From NCBI RefSeq assembly GCF_026262505.1, contig NC_067208.1, forward strand, positions 5,031,962 to 5,095,961: a stretch of DNA of 64,000 bases, in the 5' to 3' direction. The notes under the pieces are model-generated. The model saw only the letters and a program-made list of their open reading frames with translations, was not told the origin of the DNA and made no database searches. The translations under genes were made by a program, and so were the position numbers. This document shows positions 61,452-64,000 of this stretch, piece by piece. Origin of the DNA: Trichomonas vaginalis G3 (lineage: Eukaryota > Parabasalia > Trichomonadida > Trichomonadidae). Positions within the stretch are counted from its first letter, which is position 1. Every line of letters starts with the position of its first letter.

Positions 61452-61481
61452 CCGCTAAGCGGTGAGATGATCCATAGGATC
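61452..61481. repeat. Double mini-hairpin
   Basis: CCGC-taa-GCGG then GATCC-ata-GGATC, in outer Maverick DNA next to the inner element's end. Confidence 0.65.
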
Positions 61482-61498
61482 TCATATTTATTTTTCCA

Positions 61499-61734
61499 CT
61501 ATCTACCTCCTATTTTATTAAGTATTCCTTCAGCTATTCCACCAACTGCGTTACCTGCTTGTGCTCCCATCGCCGGATTACCTGCTTTAGTACCTAATAC
61601 TCCACCTATGATAGTTCCTGCCGTTTTCGCTACTGGTGCCAAAAAGTTTGCAACGGGTTTAATAATCTTTTTATAAACCAACCCGCAGCTTTCTTAATTC
61701 CATCCCATAATTTTTTAAAGAATCCTGCCGCCAT
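61499..61734 (-). pseudogene. pVI-like peptide gene with glycine-zipper (outer Maverick)
   Basis: Starts MAAGFFKKLWDGIKKAAGW at 61734, the same N-terminal amphipathic helix as the peptide at 35560-35775, followed by a Gly/Ala-rich segment (TAGTIIGGVLGTKAGNPAMG) of the glycine-zipper type. Membrane-active minor capsid protein is the likely role. It looks broken about once. Confidence 0.55.
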
Positions 61735-61801
61735 TTCTGATTTAATATTAATTAAAAAAATATATTTCATCACTTATATTCTAATTTTTATTTAATGATA
61801 A

Positions 61802-61972
61802 ATGAAACCAATTTTAAAAATAAATGAAACAGAGAAGGAAGAAATAAATGAAAGTGAAAATGTTCAACAAAAAATAAATGTTGTTAAACCAATTACTGAA
61901 ATAAAAATTTTTTCATCTGTTGAAGAATTTAATGACTATTATGCTAATAATAAAAAATTATTGAAGAATTGA
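61802..61972 (+). CDS. Small acidic protein, 56 residues
   Basis: Starts MKPILKINETEKEEINESE, preceded by ATAAATG. Acidic, helical, ending YYANNKKLLKN. Unknown; divergent from the pVI-like gene, about 68 bp apart. Confidence 0.4.
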   Translation: MKPILKINETEKEEINESENVQQKINVVKPITEIKIFSSVEEFNDYYANNKKLLKN

Positions 61973-61992
61973 CAACGTGTAAATTGAATAAA

Positions 61993-62170
61993 ATGTTTAA
62001 AGTTGATGGATTCAAAATTTCAAAAAATAAAAGGAGTGGTTAGTTTGAAATCTATTCCTCAATCAAGAATCACCTCATTAATGAAAATTAATGATTTAAC
62101 AAAAAGAATAGAAGAGATTGAAGAAAGAATGAATCAAATAATTGATTTCATAAATTCAAATAATCATTAA
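61993..62170 (+). pseudogene. Coiled-coil small gene remnant
   Basis: Starts MFKVDGFKISKNKRS and ends with a coiled coil (LTKRIEEIEERMNQIIDFIN). Similar in place and style to the inner gene at 36655-36874. It looks broken about once. Confidence 0.4.
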
Positions 62171-62174
62171 TTTC

Positions 62175-62288
62175 TTAAAGTTCAATGTTGAACTCATCAA
62201 TTTCTTCTTCTCGTTTATGAGGTCTTTGATTATGACTCCATTGATTCCATGAAATTAAATATTCTTTATCATTATATTTATACCTCAT
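62175..62288 (-). CDS. Small terminal-repeat protein, right copy
   Basis: 37 residues, MRYKYNDKEYLISWNQWSHN and a Glu-rich end, identical in its N-terminal part to the left copy at 13538. The hAT-type element lies directly upstream, so its promoter is displaced. Confidence 0.35.
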   Translation of the reverse strand: MRYKYNDKEYLISWNQWSHNQRPHKREEEIDEFNIEL

Positions 62289-63793
62289 TAGCTTATTTTG
62301 TAGGGTTGTTAAAAATATCAAAAATTAGCGTTTTGAAGACACCATGGTGTCTTATAATTTTCCCTTCCTTATTGGCGTGTAGAAATAAATGCGCCAATAG
62401 ATTGAAGAAGAAGAATTGTTTTTCTCTTAATGAACTTTAATCCTTTTGATATAAGAATATTAAAACATTAATATAATTTCGATTTCGGAAATTAAATTTC
62501 CAAATTTTTGTCGATTTCGGAAATAACATGATCCCGCATCCAACACGCAACAACAAAACACAAACACACTTTTTGGTTCTTTCATCGTTTTAATCGTAAT
62601 TTATGTAATAAATGATTTGGATAAATTTTACAAAAATAGAACCTATATTATATTCTTTTCAAAGATTCTTGCAAATCATCAAAAATAATTGTATTTTAAA
62701 AAACAATCAAATTATCCTTTCATTATTTTAAACTTAAATTAGTTTTTATGATTGACTAAAGCAATCATATTTATTCATCATTAAATAAACAAAAAAATAA
62801 TATTTGAGAGTTATTTCAAAAAAAACACATTGAATTTATTAATTTGTCTCAATTTCAGTATTATAAATTTTTATAATTTCAATATTTTGAAATACACTTT
62901 TTAATATTTCAATATTTATGATATTTCAATGTATTAAGTGGTCTCAAATTGAGCTTCTCAAATATAAGTTGGCCTATTCAAATAATAAAATTAAATAATA
63001 TTTAAAATAATAAATAAAAGTGATTGAGGTCATAGCACAACGGCTGTTTCAGTCATTAATTCTTAAAAATAAAAAGGGTAAAAACTAAATACAATGGGTA
63101 AAATTCAATAGTGTCTGTGCTATCGTTCAATTTGAAGGTGTCTTTTGAAACCGCAAGACACATTGAATTTTTGAATAGTGTATTATGGTTTGACAGACAC
63201 CAATGAAAAAAATAAAATGATATTTATTTTAAATATATAAGATCCTTATATAAAATATAAATATTTTATCGATTTATTTTCTTGTTTTAGAAATGTTTTT
63301 TATTGAAAAATCAATAAAACTAACTCCAAAATAAAATTTTTGATTTAAAGACACTATGATGACACCAGGCAAATCTTCCAAGACACCTATCGTCGGGAAT
63401 CTAACAACCCTATTATTTTGGCTTTCATATTCATTTAATAATTCACAATCTTCATTTTTAAATTGAAGTTAAACCCATTCAGGATTTAAACAATGTTTAA
63501 TTAATCACGGAATATCTGACATCATCTATATATATAGCTTCTTTTATAAAAGATAAAATAAATTATTTTAATATTAATGTTAATTTTTTTAATGGTTTAT
63601 GGGCTGAGTGTAAATGTCTTACAATTTTGAAAATTTTTTAAATCTTGATTTATTCAAAAACGTAAGAATAAAAACCGTAAGAATCATACATTTTTTACTT
63701 CATATGTTAAAAAAAATGATACAAAATCGCTCGATATTGTATGAATTCTTACGTTTACAAAAAAGGTCACTAAACCCGTCCACATATACTACT
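62197..63793 (-). repeat. Outer Maverick right terminal inverted repeat (with hAT-type element inside)
   Basis: Reverse complement of 13152-13629 with the element at 62301-63412 set aside. Confidence 0.88.
62301..63412. mobile_element. hAT-type non-autonomous element, 1112 bp
   Basis: Termini TAGGGTTGTTA, inverted at the other end, flanked by the 8-bp duplication TTATTTTG (62293-62300 and 63413-63420). T/C-A-G-G-G starts and 8-bp duplications are hallmarks of hAT. Words of the type AGACAC/GTGTC recur on both sides, as in hAT subterminal repeats. No transposase frame. Inserted in the right terminal repeat of the outer Maverick. Confidence 0.88.
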
Positions 63794-63799
63794 CTGCAG
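63794..63799 (+). repeat. 6-bp target duplication CTGCAG, right (outer Maverick)
   Basis: Pairs with 13146-13151. Confidence 0.75.
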
Positions 63800-63803
63800 T
63801 TAT

Positions 63804-64000
63804 AGTAGTAGGATAGGATGGGTTTTGTGACTTTTTTTGTAAACGTAAGAATTCATACAATATCGAGCGATTTTGTATCATTTTTTTAACATATTATTTT
63901 TAAAATAATTTATTTTTTTATTCTTACATAAATGACCCAACAAGTAAAACCAGATAAAATAGATTATCGAATTTTAGAGGATGGTGTTCCTGTTTATATT
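63804..64000 (+). mobile_element. Left end of a third Maverick
   Basis: Begins AGTAGTAGGATAGGATGGG, then GTGAC and a stretch through AACGTAAGAATTCATAC that matches the terminal repeat of the outer Maverick, before diverging after about 95 bases. It starts only five bases after the outer element's target duplication. It runs out of the window. Confidence 0.75.
63932..64000 (+). CDS. First gene of third Maverick (partial)
   Basis: Starts MTQQVKPDKIDYRILEDGV after ATTCTTACATAAATG, the start-adjacent block also seen in the outer Maverick. 23 residues visible; unknown. Confidence 0.45.
   Translation, partial: MTQQVKPDKIDYRILEDGVPVYI

Larger units (their letters stand above)
13152..63793. mobile_element. 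Outer Maverick/Polinton (fossil), about 25 kb of its own DNA
   Basis: Starts AGTAGTATATGTGG and ends with its reverse complement, has ~478-bp inverted repeats and 6-bp target duplications. Parts in order: SAP-like small gene, protein-primed DNA polymerase, integrase, small basic proteins, primase-helicase, tail-fibre-like gene, structural genes, packaging ATPase, capsid and pVI-like genes, and after the inner Maverick a second pVI-like gene and two small genes. Nested in it are a TTAA element, Tvmar1, a MULE-type MITE, a hAT-type element and the inner Maverick. It also has about ten breaks, so it is broken. The two terminal repeats differ at only a few positions apart from the hAT insertion, which points to a fairly recent insertion or to homogenised ends. 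Confidence 0.9.

Noticed and set aside
1-64000. tRNA or rRNA genes
   Set aside because: No cloverleaf with conserved GTTCRA-type T-arm or ribosomal core sequence was recognised by eye; a covariance scan would be needed to exclude a tRNA.

Overview
The window looks like Trichomonas vaginalis or a very close trichomonad. It is AT-rich with intronless genes, has initiator-like words (YCAYTW) next to some start codons and stop codons overlapping a UAAA word, carries a Tvmar1-type mariner, and above all holds giant Maverick/Polinton elements nested in one another. No lineage other than trichomonads that I know of combines these. No database search was possible, so family names come from motifs read by eye.

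Region 1 (1-13145) is host DNA. It holds the 3' part of a Blm10/PA200-like proteasome activator gene, a tandem pair of seven-span membrane protein genes, a decayed fragment of the Blm10 gene, a 616-bp palindromic MITE, and a surface-protein gene cut in two by a 2.9-kb element loaded with twenty copies of a 120-bp satellite. An unrecognised 245-residue gene on the minus strand follows.

Region 2 (13152-35785 and 61449-63793) is an outer Maverick with about 478-bp terminal inverted repeats and CTGCAG target duplications. It carries a protein-primed DNA polymerase with an embedded HNH-like domain, an integrase, a primase-helicase, a tail-fibre-like protein with a collar tip, small structural proteins, a packaging ATPase, a capsid protein and pVI-like peptides. 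Five other elements lie in it: a TTAA-flanked element, Tvmar1, a MULE-type MITE, a hAT-type element in the right repeat, and a whole second Maverick. It has about ten further breaks and is a fossil, although its two ends are still almost identical.

Region 3 (35786-61443) is the inner Maverick of a different lineage, with about 869-bp terminal repeats. It has its own capsid, polymerase, KilA-N and GIY-YIG proteins, integrase, collagen-like/collar fibre, ATPase and minor capsid genes, and a 2.6-kb array of about 24 stem-loop units. It has roughly fifteen to twenty breaks. Its right terminal repeat was later hit by a 1.0-kb relative of the satellite-loaded element of region 1. At 63804 a third Maverick end begins, almost touching the outer one.

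Several structures are not explained by gene content. They include paired mini-hairpins scattered through both Mavericks, a six-iteron GTCA/TGAC module on both sides of the primase-helicase gene and once in the inner Maverick, a perfect three-way junction in the satellite-loaded element, and near-identical fibre-tip segments in two otherwise divergent Mavericks.
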